DNA of 36,805 nucleotides, from the NCBI GenBank assembly GCA_947564305.1, contig CANOBT010000043.1, positions 1-36,805 on the forward strand. Direction: 5' to 3'. Under the pieces are notes generated by a model that worked only from the letters and a program-made list of their open reading frames with translations, was not told where the DNA came from and ran no database searches. Below are positions 9,374 through 16,974 of this stretch, in pieces (position 1 is the first letter of the stretch; each line of letters begins with the position of its first letter). The position numbers and the translations under genes were made by a program. Source of the stretch: an uncultured Lachnospiraceae bacterium. GTDB lineage: Bacteria > Bacillota_A > Clostridia > Lachnospirales > Lachnospiraceae.

Positions 9374-9402
9374 ATTATACTATAAAAGATAAAAAATAAC
9401 AA
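9374..9402 (-). promoter_or_regulatory. Candidate leftward promoter
   Basis: Read on the minus strand there is TTGTTA, a 17-bp spacer and TATAAT (the plus strand shows taacaa at 9397-9402 and attata at 9374-9379). It would transcribe toward the radical SAM fragment, antisense to its 3' end. No gene is seen downstream, so it may belong to a small RNA or be a chance match in AT-rich DNA. Confidence 0.35.
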
Positions 9403-9428
9403 GTCTGTATTTTTCAACAGTTTGTGTT

Positions 9429-9487
9429 ATTATATTATTAAATCTATAAATGTCAATACTTGACATTTGAAAAAAATATGATATAAT
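9429..9487. promoter_or_regulatory. Symmetric divergent promoter pair around a 9-bp palindrome
   Basis: AAATGTCAA and TTGACATTT form a perfect 9-bp inverted repeat at 9448-9468 with a 3-bp centre. Each arm carries a TTGACA -35. Rightward, TTGACA at 9460-9465 is followed after 16 bp by TATAAT at 9482-9487. Leftward, TTGACA at 9456-9451 is followed after 16 bp by TATAAT at 9434-9429. The exact mirror symmetry suggests a dimeric regulator could control both directions at once. Confidence 0.55.
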
Positions 9488-9493
9488 AATTTG

Positions 9494-9608
9494 CCTGTCA
9501 AATAGTGTAAGTGGTGTATTTAGGGTATAACAAAAAAAATAAAGGAAAGTATAATATAAGAAGAGAAGAGGAGCGGCAAAGAATGGTCATGATTCTTTGC
9601 CTGTTTTT
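9494..9608 (+). ncRNA. Candidate short transcript (about 115 nt) ending at an intrinsic terminator
   Basis: A consensus promoter (TTGACA 9460-9465, TATAAT 9482-9487) is followed about 115 nt later by a terminator hairpin. The enclosed sequence is purine-rich in its second half and shows no standard gene. It could be a small RNA, or a leader that is attenuated before the regulator operon. No family match was recognised. Confidence 0.35.
9575..9608 (+). terminator. Intrinsic terminator
   Basis: GGCAAAGAAT (9575-9584) pairs perfectly with ATTCTTTGCC (9592-9601) around a 7-nt loop, followed by TGTTTTTG. The 10-bp stem plus T-run makes a credible rho-independent terminator for transcripts from the promoter at 9460-9487. 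Confidence 0.65.
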
Positions 9609-9636
9609 GTGTAATTTGCGCATGTATTCTAAATAG
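9583..9636 (+). CDS. Possible 17-residue hydrophobic peptide
   Basis: ATG at 9583 follows GAGGAG (9568-9573) at a 9-nt spacing. The reading frame gives MVMILCLFLCNLRMYSK and ends at TAG. A hydrophobic core with a basic tail resembles small membrane peptides of type I toxins or leader peptides, but the length is minimal. Its start lies inside the terminator stem, so translation and termination would compete. Low confidence: chance is a real alternative. Confidence 0.2.
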   Translation: MVMILCLFLCNLRMYSK

Positions 9637-9669
9637 CATGGATTTTATGCAAAATAACGAAATTTATTG

Positions 9670-9698
9670 TTGAATATGGAATATTTATAGTGTATAAT
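9670..9698 (+). promoter_or_regulatory. Promoter of the regulator gene and probably the first operon
   Basis: TTGAAT at 9670-9675 and TATAAT at 9693-9698 are separated by 17 bp. Transcription would begin near 9705, placing the GCAAAACAGAATAA repeats at 9729-9764 inside the 5' leader, where a bound repressor could block elongation. Confidence 0.6.
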
Positions 9699-9728
9699 GC
9701 ATATATTTTAAAACGTGTATATTATTGA

Positions 9729-9764
9729 TGCAAAACAGAATAAAAAACTTGCAAAACAGAATAA
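9729..9764. repeat. Direct repeat TGCAAAACAGAATAA x2, probable operator
   Basis: The 15-bp unit TGCAAAACAGAATAA occurs identically at 9729-9743 and 9750-9764, a 21-bp period or two helical turns. A related copy, TGCAAAATAACGAA, lies at 9648-9661 just upstream of the -35. Its position directly before an XRE-type regulator suggests autoregulation. A similarly spaced GCAAAA series precedes the second operon at 23.5 kb. Confidence 0.6.
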
Positions 9765-9788
9765 CGGCTGTATATGGGGAATAAAACA

Positions 9789-10817
9789 ATGAAAACAAAA
9801 GATGAATTTTCCAAAGAAGTGTGGGAACGGGTAAAAACCGTTTTGGAGTTAAGGAAAATATCGCAGGTTCAATTGAGGGATCTGTGTCGGCAGCATAATT
9901 TCTCCATATCGCAGCCTGAGATTTCCAAATTGTATACGGGGAAAGCATCTCTCAACCTGTACCAGCTCGCTGCATTTTCGTCAGTACTTAAGATGCCGAT
10001 GGATCAATTTGTAAATTCTGAAAGTGCTCCGGCTTATTTTCGAATTATGGACCCGGTTTTTATTACCAATCCTCAAAACGAGGCTTTTAACGGGTATTTA
10101 GGTGGATTTCATGTGCTGTTTCACAGTACGTCTCCTTTTGAACAAAAAATTATACACGGGAATATTGAATTTGCTCCACTGAAAAACCAGGAATTTTGCA
10201 GAGCAGCCTTCGAACTTGATACAGGAGACCGTGATGTGGAAGGAAACAGGATTTAAAAAAAGTATCGGGGACAGTTGTTGATTTCAGAAAAGATGGGAGT
10301 TGCTTACTGTATACTGGTTAACAGGCGCATAGGGGAGATCTGCATGATGGAGTTTCGCTACAGGAGTTTTTTTGTGCGTCGGGTGGAGTGTCGGATAGGA
10401 CTTTCATTAAGCGTAGCTTCGGGAGAGGCTAAGACGCCTGTGGTTCAAAAGGTGTTTCTGTCCAGAGAAGAAATTATAGATGAGGAAATAGTAAAGGAAT
10501 TTGCTCCCTGCCTGAAGCTGGAATCAGAGGAGTTTCTGATCAGCAAAGAATCATTCCGGTCTTTAGTTGAAAAGGAAAAAATTCCGGGTTTTGATTTTGA
10601 GGCGCTGATGAAGGAACTGGAGTTGGAAGAGTATATACGGGTGGATGAAAATATGATTCGGAGGACCGATAAAAGAATTGATCGAAGAACTCTCGTGCAT
10701 ATTCTGGCTGTATTGAAACAGTACTCAGAAGGAAAGTACCTGGTTAATCTGAGTGAAAAAGATGACAGTCAGGCATATGAAATGGTCTGTGGTCTTGGCC
10801 ATGAAGCCACAGGATAG
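9789..10817 (+). pseudogene. XRE-type helix-turn-helix regulator interrupted by an in-frame TAA
   Basis: Two open stretches lie in the same frame and are separated only by TAA at 10254-10256. The first carries an HTH domain (about residues 10-75) with ISQVQLRDLCRQ and SISQPEISKLYTGKASLN, then the start of a C-terminal domain ending in ELDTGDRD. After the stop the domain resumes without a gap as KKYRGQLLISEKMGVAYCIL and continues to TAG at 10817. Together they make one regulator of about 342 residues. The stop sits where an aromatic such as Tyr (TAT/TAC) would fit, so one substitution could explain it. The ATG at 9789 is chosen because GGGGA lies 8 nt upstream; the ATG at 9774 has no ribosome site. 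It likely regulated the operon downstream through the repeats at 9729-9764. A sequencing error or reinitiation remains possible. Confidence 0.7.
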
Positions 10818-10874
10818 CCTGAATAATAGTATTGGCTATATGCGGTTCGGCATTGATAACATACAGGTCTGTTC

Positions 10875-12917
10875 ATGAATAGGCTATTAGAAAAAAAGAG
10901 GGCGATGGCAGTGGGAGTGGCTATACAGGTAAATCGGTATATATCGGTGAAGGAAATAAAAAAATTTATAAAGGAGATTTTGCAGAAGGGTTTGGAACAG
11001 AACGAATGGGATGTTCTGATCTTGATTACTCGAAAAGGATACTGGGCTTATAAGCTGTTGGCGAAGTCTGAGATGCAGGAAGCGCTTAAAAAGGCCGGAA
11101 AAAAAATATATTCAGATCGATACATCACGAAGTGCATTAAATACAGAGAAGAGCTGCAGGGCAAAAGAGTATGGATCTATGATGACACGATGACGAATGG
11201 GACAGTCCCTTTTTTCTATTACTGTCAGTTGAAGAAGAATGGGATCGCTGTCGTGCCAATTGTGTATGCTCTTAGTGCGGAATATCCGTCTTGCGAATCC
11301 AAAAAATATCTGAGTCGGGAATATCAGCGGGTTGTGAGAAATCGGAATATGTCTACTATGGACCGACAAAAGGAAGCAGACCAGTATATTCAGGAGTTTA
11401 ACCGGGACTTAAGATGGCATGTGCGTTTGTCCTCAGATCACATTTCGGACGTGTGTGTGAACGAAACAAAGCTGTTTGAGAGATGTCTTGCTCCTATGGT
11501 AATGGATCTGCCGATTTTATCCAGAATGAAAAGAGAGGGGGATAGGCTGTCTGTACCCGCTTACATGGATGAAGGATCGGGATATGGGATTGAGATAGAA
11601 CAGTCAATATTTACAAAGTTTACTGTGCTCAGTTCAAAATGGGAATTTGTAAAGAATGAATTTAAATTTCAGGACCTGGATATACAATGCAGTTACTTTA
11701 GAATGAATGATGATATGTTAAAGGATTTGTCATTTCCCTTTCTGCATGATCTGGTCGTGAAGTGCAAATATCGGATGGAAGAAGGTATGGCCAGATGTGT
11801 TTTTGTTCCGTTCGCAATATTCCGGTCCATGTCTTTCAAAGATACTGTCTGCTGCTTTTTTTCTCTGCTGGATGAAAATGATTATGGAGACGAAGTATTT
11901 TCTGTGATCGCAGATGGCCTTGGGATGACCCTTCAGGAATTGAATGCATGTGATCCGAAGATACTGGCAGATGATCCGAAACTGTTGGAAATGATGAAGA
12001 ATAATCATAATCTGGCTCGTTATATGTTTCGGAGTATTATTTTTTATGTCAGTGTGCTGGCGGGTGACAGTTTTTGCGAATATGTCAAAGAACTGATCGG
12101 ACTGGAGTTGGACTATGATTATGATATTATGAGGGAAAACTTTTCCGAGCAGTTTGTGGAACATTTTAAAAATCATCACAGAGATGAGAATGCGTACAGA
12201 ACTGCACTGCTGCAGCTTCCGGAATTCGGAGCGGTTTTGCCGGTGAATGTTCAGGAGCAGGAAGTCGCACAGAGTCAGATAGTTTCGGAAAGTGAAGTGG
12301 AACAAAAGCTGCATATTATAAAAAGACTGATCCAGAATAAAAATGCGGTGGATGAAGATATAAAATGCAGAGTATTTACGATCGAAACCCTGGAGAAAGA
12401 ACTGAACAGTTTGTTTGCAATTGAGGATGAGGGGGCGCAGAAGAAATTTCTTACAACAACGATTATAGAAATGCTGGATACCAGCCGGTTCGGTAATGAA
12501 ATCTATGTGGATAATGAAGAATTGATCATATACAGAGGTTTCCGATATGGAGAGAACAGTGAACTGCTGTTTCTTACGGGTATGGAGTATTTTTACGTAT
12601 TTGTTTTGGCGTTTTACCGAAATCTGAATGCAGGAGGAGACAGACCGGGCAGAGCAAAGCTTTACAAAGAACGGTATATGGAATTTGCTGAACACCTGGA
12701 GCTGCATTTTGAAAATGAAAAATATTTTGGTACTTTGATCAGCAAATCTGTTTTCCTGTTTTTGAAGGATTATTTTGGAAATATAAAAGAATCAAAAATA
12801 GAAGAGCAGATCATGAACAAAATGTTTGTTCTGAGTGATTATTGGGACAAAGGCAGTTATCAGGGGATAAGGTCTTTTGCGGATCGGGCTTTTGCGCTGG
12901 TAGAATACTGGATGTAA
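10875..12917 (+). CDS. PRTase-like domain protein with large uncharacterised C-terminal region
   Basis: The protein has 680 residues. The N-terminal 150 look like a type I phosphoribosyltransferase fold: WDVLILITRKGYWAYKLL (about 46-63) resembles the strand and loop before the PRPP site. VWIYDDTMTNGT (residues 99-110) matches the hydrophobic-DD-x3-T-x-G/T loop that binds the 5-phosphate of PRPP. The following segment NGIAVVPIVYALS is the next beta-alpha unit. The remaining 500 residues are mostly helical and unrecognised; they could recognise the base or a partner. It is the first gene of the operon leading to the HD-GHKL ATPase and two radical SAM enzymes. Whether it is a true transferase or a PRPP/nucleotide sensor is open. 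No strong ribosome site precedes the ATG at 10875. Confidence 0.65.
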   Translation: MNRLLEKKRAMAVGVAIQVNRYISVKEIKKFIKEILQKGLEQNEWDVLILITRKGYWAYKLLAKSEMQEALKKAGKKIYSDRYITKCIKYREELQGKRVWIYDDTMTNGTVPFFYYCQLKKNGIAVVPIVYALSAEYPSCESKKYLSREYQRVVRNRNMSTMDRQKEADQYIQEFNRDLRWHVRLSSDHISDVCVNETKLFERCLAPMVMDLPILSRMKREGDRLSVPAYMDEGSGYGIEIEQSIFTKFTVLSSKWEFVKNEFKFQDLDIQCSYFRMNDDMLKDLSFPFLHDLVVKCKYRMEEGMARCVFVPFAIFRSMSFKDTVCCFFSLLDENDYGDEVFSVIADGLGMTLQELNACDPKILADDPKLLEMMKNNHNLARYMFRSIIFYVSVLAGDSFCEYVKELIGLELDYDYDIMRENFSEQFVEHFKNHHRDENAYRTALLQLPEFGAVLPVNVQEQEVAQSQIVSESEVEQKLHIIKRLIQNKNAVDEDIKCRVFTIETLEKELNSLFAIEDEGAQKKFLTTTIIEMLDTSRFGNEIYVDNEELIIYRGFRYGENSELLFLTGMEYFYVFVLAFYRNLNAGGDRPGRAKLYKERYMEFAEHLELHFENEKYFGTLISKSVFLFLKDYFGNIKESKIEEQIMNKMFVLSDYWDKGSYQGIRSFADRAFALVEYWM

Positions 12918-12931
12918 CGAGGGGGACACGT

Positions 12932-13603
12932 ATGATAGGAGCAATTAATGCTGCGATAATGAAATACGTTGAACTGACAGACGAGTATCAGTTGGACTTT
13001 TGTATAGAACAGGATGAAATGCTCAGAAATCTGGACTGGGATGTGCTTAAAATGTGTATCTATTTGACACTGCCAGCGGAGCTCATATGCAAATATGGCT
13101 CCGCAGAACAGTTCCTGAGCGAATTTGAAGGGATTCTGAAACACCGCAATGTAGAATCGGAAGATATGTCTGATATGGATGAAAAGAGGGTGCGAAGAGT
13201 CAGAATTGCAGGATATAATGCTTTCCGTGGCGGAAAGTGTGTATTCTGCTTTTATATGCTCAGTTTATTGATTTATACCCATGTTATGGAAATAAGCGGA
13301 GAAGAAGAACGCAGGGATTTTTTATACAGTATGATCATTTTTCCATGTATCCATAGAATTGAAAACCAATATGGTACAGAGGAAGAAAAAGAGCTGGTCA
13401 TGCAGAATTTTCATATATCCAGAGGTAAAGGGGAAGATAAAGTACAGAGTCTTACAGAAAACAGGAATAAAGTTGAAGAATATATACAGAGATACAGATA
13501 CGAGGAGTATTTTGAGCCAATGGAGATGATACAGCTTCTGGACGCTTCAGAAGAAGGCAGAGGATTCTGGGAATGCAGTGCGGGGAAAGGAGGAAGGATG
13601 TAA
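12932..13603 (+). CDS. Uncharacterised helical protein between PRTase-like and HD-GHKL genes
   Basis: A 223-residue soluble protein with no family I recognise. It looks largely alpha-helical, with a hydrophobic Cys-rich stretch KCVFCFYMLSLLIYTHVM near the middle that could be a buried helix rather than a membrane span. Charged segments flank it and the C-terminus is acidic. The frame is open farther upstream inside the previous gene. GAGGGGG lies about 7 nt before the ATG at 12932, 14 bp after the preceding stop, so that start is preferred. Its stop overlaps the next start in TAATG, indicating translational coupling with the HD-GHKL ATPase. It is most likely a dedicated partner of that ATPase or of the PRTase-like protein. 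Confidence 0.7.
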   Translation: MIGAINAAIMKYVELTDEYQLDFCIEQDEMLRNLDWDVLKMCIYLTLPAELICKYGSAEQFLSEFEGILKHRNVESEDMSDMDEKRVRRVRIAGYNAFRGGKCVFCFYMLSLLIYTHVMEISGEEERRDFLYSMIIFPCIHRIENQYGTEEEKELVMQNFHISRGKGEDKVQSLTENRNKVEEYIQRYRYEEYFEPMEMIQLLDASEEGRGFWECSAGKGGRM

Positions 13604-16600
13604 TGTATAAACTGAACGAATGGAAAAAAGAACGTAAGATTGAGTCGCAGGCGGATACATATATTGAAAGACATTTTGAGGAAGCCTGTCTGTATCTGAA
13701 TAATGGTTCTCACATATTGAATGAATGGCGATGCAGGAAAAGCCGGTATATTGCGTATACAAATACCACAATATTTGACTTTCAGCATTACAGCAGGCAC
13801 GACGAGTCTCATTCGGTAAACATTCTGGAGTCCATTGAACTGGCATTAGGCAAAAAGAGGATCAAGAAATTGAGTGCAGGAGATCTGTGGCTTTTGCTGG
13901 AAGGAGCGTATTTTCATGATATAGGTATGTCGTTGACTTATGAAGATCTTGTAAAGATATGGAAGACCGAGGAGCTGAAGGAATATATTCAGAATTGCGT
14001 GACTCAATGGGAACCGGATCAGAAAAGTGCAGCCAACTGGTACCTTCAGATCGATAATCTTCTGAAGAATCGCGCGAAAATGGAAGGTATTGAAAAGGAA
14101 AAGGAGATAGAGTTTTCAGCTGCCTGGCCGGTAGAGCTGGAAAGACGGCTTTTGTTTCTGGTGGGAGAATACATTCGAAAAGGACATCCAAAGCGGAGCG
14201 AGCTGTTTCTTTCCAGATTCAGTGTGAACAGCCAGGGGGCGATACCGCAGCGTTTGTATGAGCTGGTGGTAAATATTTCGGTTGCCCATGGAGAAGACTT
14301 TGAGTATCTGATAAAAGAATTAAAGGAAGAACAGAAAGGTTTCGGCATTGATAAGGTTCATCCCAGGTTTGTGGCAGCATTGCTTCGTCTGGGGGATTTG
14401 CTCGATATGGACAATAATCGGTTTGATGCCCGGGCGGTTGAACATTATGGAGAACTGCCGTGGAGCAGTGAACTTCATTTGAAGAAACATAAGGCGATGT
14501 GCCATATACTGATCACGCCTGAAAAACTGGAGGCGGAAGCGAAATCAGAAGAACTTGAAGTATGCCGGGTGACCAATGACTGGTTTCGTTATATAAAGGA
14601 TGAGGTAAAGAATCTGATTGCTTACTGGAATGAGATGGCGCCAAAAGAACTTGGCGGCTGTATTATGCAGCAGGCAAATTGTGTCGTTTATCATCCGAAG
14701 TCGCCTGCAGAATTCAGGACCACATTGCAGAAGAGATTTGAAGTAGATAAAGCAAAATTAACAGATCTTTTGATCGGCACCAATATTTATGATGTCAAGA
14801 TGGATTTCCTGCGGGAATATATTCAGAATGCGCTGGATGCTTCCAAGATGCGGATCTGGATGCAGCTGCAGGAAGGCAAATATCAATCTAAGATCAATCC
14901 GTCTATTATAGAAATTGAAAAGCTTGCACCGTTTGATCTTTCCTGGCGGATTTATGAAGAATACGCAATTGAAATTAAAGTGGAACTGGACATGAAATGG
15001 CAGGAAGTAGAACTGACGATTGTGGATCACGGAATCGGTATGGAAGAAGACTGTATTAATGCGATGTCCAGAATCGGGTCCGGCTGGAGGGAGCGTAAAA
15101 GCTTTCGTGAACAGATTTCTAAAATGCTGAAATGGCTGAAGCCTACCGGAGGGTTCGGGATAGGTGTACAATCTGCTTTTATGGTTGCTGATCAGGTGGA
15201 GATTACAACAAAGTCGGATGACGAGAGCTATGGACACCGGATCAGGATGAACAGTCCAAGAACAACAGGAGAGATAGTGGAAGAAATCGTGGACAGAGGT
15301 AATCAGAGAGGAACATCTGTAAAGGTAAAGATCCCGCTGCAGTATTTTCAGGAATGGAATAACGAATACTATGAATGGAACCGGAGAAGAAGCGAGGAGG
15401 ACAGGAAAAAGGGAAGAAAGAACAGCGTACAGGGGATACTTGGAATATTTGATTCAAAGTTGGAGGATGTATTTGACGAAGACGCAACATTGGATTATAT
15501 TATTAACTTTCTGGAAAGGTATTTAAGTTGTATTATCTGTAACTCCTTTATACCAATTCATATAGTAAATTCTAAAAGAAATACTGTCATATGCAGAAGC
15601 AGATATGTCTTATCTGAAGATTATTGGTTGGATTTAAAAGAAAAACGGTTTCTGGCGACGAAACTGTCTGATGAACAGGGAGATTACCAATGCGTTTATG
15701 ACCTCAATGAAAAAGCGATGTTATTGTGGAATCAGACAGAATGTGTATATACATATGTAAAACAGAATTTTAGCCGGTTAAATGAACATATACTGGCTTT
15801 TAAGAACATATGCGTGACCAGAGATAATGATTTTTATCTGCCTTATGGACAGTATTTTGAGATCTGTGTTGATTTTATGGGACATTCTTCTGAAAAGACA
15901 TTAAAAGTTCACAGGAATTCATTTAATGAAAGTTTTTCGGTGAATAAATACCTGGAAAGCAGTATGAGAGCATATTTTAAAGGAATATCAGAGCTGGCGG
16001 AAACAGATGAAGAGTTAAGAGCGGCATTATGGGCTTATCCGGTTCCAATAATAAGAAAGCTCTATTTTGACGACGTTGATATTACCAGAACAAGGGCGGT
16101 TTCTGGTCAGAGTATTTATATATCGGAATATAAATTTACGGTTCTTCCAGATGAATCGATATCTTCAGAAAGTGTACGGATCAGTTCGGAGAGAAAAGCT
16201 GTTTCGCTGGGGGCAATTATGGGGATTCTTGCGCCATTTTTGAGCGGTGACAGGAATCATGTATTGTTTACAGGCCGGATAGAACAGGAAAGGGGCGGAG
16301 AAAGCACCAGGAGAATTTCTATTATGAAGAGCGTCATAGCAGACTGGATGAAACGCCCAAACGATTCAATAAATGATGAAAAAGGAAAGGAAGATGAAGA
16401 AACCAGGATACTGCGGGAATTTCAAAAAAACCGTTTCTGGGTGATAGAAAGCGTGGAACTGCAGACGCTTTTGGCAGAGAGCGGAAAATTTGAACAAAGA
16501 CCTGTGAATATGGGAGAGCTGGCTTTTACTATGCTTGCCTGGAAACAGGAGGAGAAAGCAAAAGAAAAAGATGAGAAAGTATTTTTGAAAAAGATGTATG

Positions 16601-16974
16601 AAGCGCCTGGCAATATGAAACGTTATATAGCGTCTGATACGGAAACAACAGGATATGATAAATTGTTTGTGTCAGAAGTGCCTTACAATATGTTCATTTC
16701 GGAATCAGGGCTGTTTTTAATATCTCCGGTTGATGAATCTGTCAGGCATGAGATCAGCCTGATACTCAGAAGAAAAGCGGTCTATTCGTTTAAAGAATTT
16801 GAGACTCTGATCACTCAAAATGACAGTTATTCGGCATTGATCAAATGGGTATATGAGCATCAGGCGGATAAAAAGAAGTACAAAGAGAAAGAGATTGACG
16901 AGGCCTATAGAAAACTGGCAGAAGATATTTATCGTTTTTTAGGGTTGGCAAAGTTGAGGTGCGTTGATGAGTAA
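13603..16974 (+). CDS. HD-domain plus GHKL (Hsp90-like) ATPase, 1123 aa
   Basis: The N-terminal part (about 60-340) is an HD-type phosphohydrolase-like domain: RHDESHS with His66/His70, YFHDIGM with His105-Asp106, and RLGDLLDMDNNRF with Asp265. The second module is a GHKL ATPase. The N box is EYIQNALDA (Glu405, Asn409), the DxGxG lid/base motif is DHGIGM at 475-480, and PTGGFGIGVQSA (514-525) is the glycine-rich ATP lid. This order and spacing resemble Hsp90/MutL/MORC-type switch ATPases rather than histidine kinases, because no phosphoacceptor or receiver domain is seen. About 500 C-terminal residues are unrecognised. AAAGGAGG sits 8 nt before the ATG. A clear, larger paralogue lies at 29999-34456. 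Likely an ATP-driven conformational switch coupled to nucleotide sensing or hydrolysis. Confidence 0.85.
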   Translation: MYKLNEWKKERKIESQADTYIERHFEEACLYLNNGSHILNEWRCRKSRYIAYTNTTIFDFQHYSRHDESHSVNILESIELALGKKRIKKLSAGDLWLLLEGAYFHDIGMSLTYEDLVKIWKTEELKEYIQNCVTQWEPDQKSAANWYLQIDNLLKNRAKMEGIEKEKEIEFSAAWPVELERRLLFLVGEYIRKGHPKRSELFLSRFSVNSQGAIPQRLYELVVNISVAHGEDFEYLIKELKEEQKGFGIDKVHPRFVAALLRLGDLLDMDNNRFDARAVEHYGELPWSSELHLKKHKAMCHILITPEKLEAEAKSEELEVCRVTNDWFRYIKDEVKNLIAYWNEMAPKELGGCIMQQANCVVYHPKSPAEFRTTLQKRFEVDKAKLTDLLIGTNIYDVKMDFLREYIQNALDASKMRIWMQLQEGKYQSKINPSIIEIEKLAPFDLSWRIYEEYAIEIKVELDMKWQEVELTIVDHGIGMEEDCINAMSRIGSGWRERKSFREQISKMLKWLKPTGGFGIGVQSAFMVADQVEITTKSDDESYGHRIRMNSPRTTGEIVEEIVDRGNQRGTSVKVKIPLQYFQEWNNEYYEWNRRRSEEDRKKGRKNSVQGILGIFDSKLEDVFDEDATLDYIINFLERYLSCIICNSFIPIHIVNSKRNTVICRSRYVLSEDYWLDLKEKRFLATKLSDEQGDYQCVYDLNEKAMLLWNQTECVYTYVKQNFSRLNEHILAFKNICVTRDNDFYLPYGQYFEICVDFMGHSSEKTLKVHRNSFNESFSVNKYLESSMRAYFKGISELAETDEELRAALWAYPVPIIRKLYFDDVDITRTRAVSGQSIYISEYKFTVLPDESISSESVRISSERKAVSLGAIMGILAPFLSGDRNHVLFTGRIEQERGGESTRRISIMKSVIADWMKRPNDSINDEKGKEDEETRILREFQKNRFWVIESVELQTLLAESGKFEQRPVNMGELAFTMLAWKQEEKAKEKDEKVFLKKMYEAPGNMKRYIASDTETTGYDKLFVSEVPYNMFISESGLFLISPVDESVRHEISLILRRKAVYSFKEFETLITQNDSYSALIKWVYEHQADKKKYKEKEIDEAYRKLAEDIYRFLGLAKLRCVDE

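Larger units (their letters stand above)
9210..9788. other. Long promoter-dense intergenic region
   Basis: About 580 bp lie between the radical SAM fragment and the regulator with no convincing standard-size gene on either strand. The left part (9210-9370) shows nothing coding that I trust. The rest holds candidate leftward promoters at 9374-9402 and 9429-9456, a rightward one at 9460-9487, an intrinsic terminator at 9575-9608, the operon promoter at 9670-9698 and a direct-repeat operator at 9729-9764. The region is strongly AT-rich, so single promoter matches should be read with caution. Confidence 0.6.

Noticed and set aside
9235..9417. 60-residue minus-strand open frame in the AT-rich spacer
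   Set aside because: No ribosome site, low-complexity hydrophobic composition and no homology recognised. The promoter above it is more likely to serve a non-coding RNA, if anything.
10275..10817. Separate gene starting at a TTG
   Set aside because: It is in the same frame as the HTH protein, continues its C-terminal domain, and the TTG has no ribosome site. It is treated as the second half of one broken gene.
11730..12707. 325-residue open frame on the minus strand
   Set aside because: It is antisense to the PRTase-like gene, with composition rich in F, I, H and Q typical of a shadow frame and no recognisable motif or ribosome site.
13603..16974. Two-component sensor histidine kinase
   Set aside because: The ATPase motifs are GHKL, but there is no phosphoacceptor His domain, no membrane sensor and no response regulator nearby. 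The motif arrangement is closer to Hsp90/MutL-type switches.
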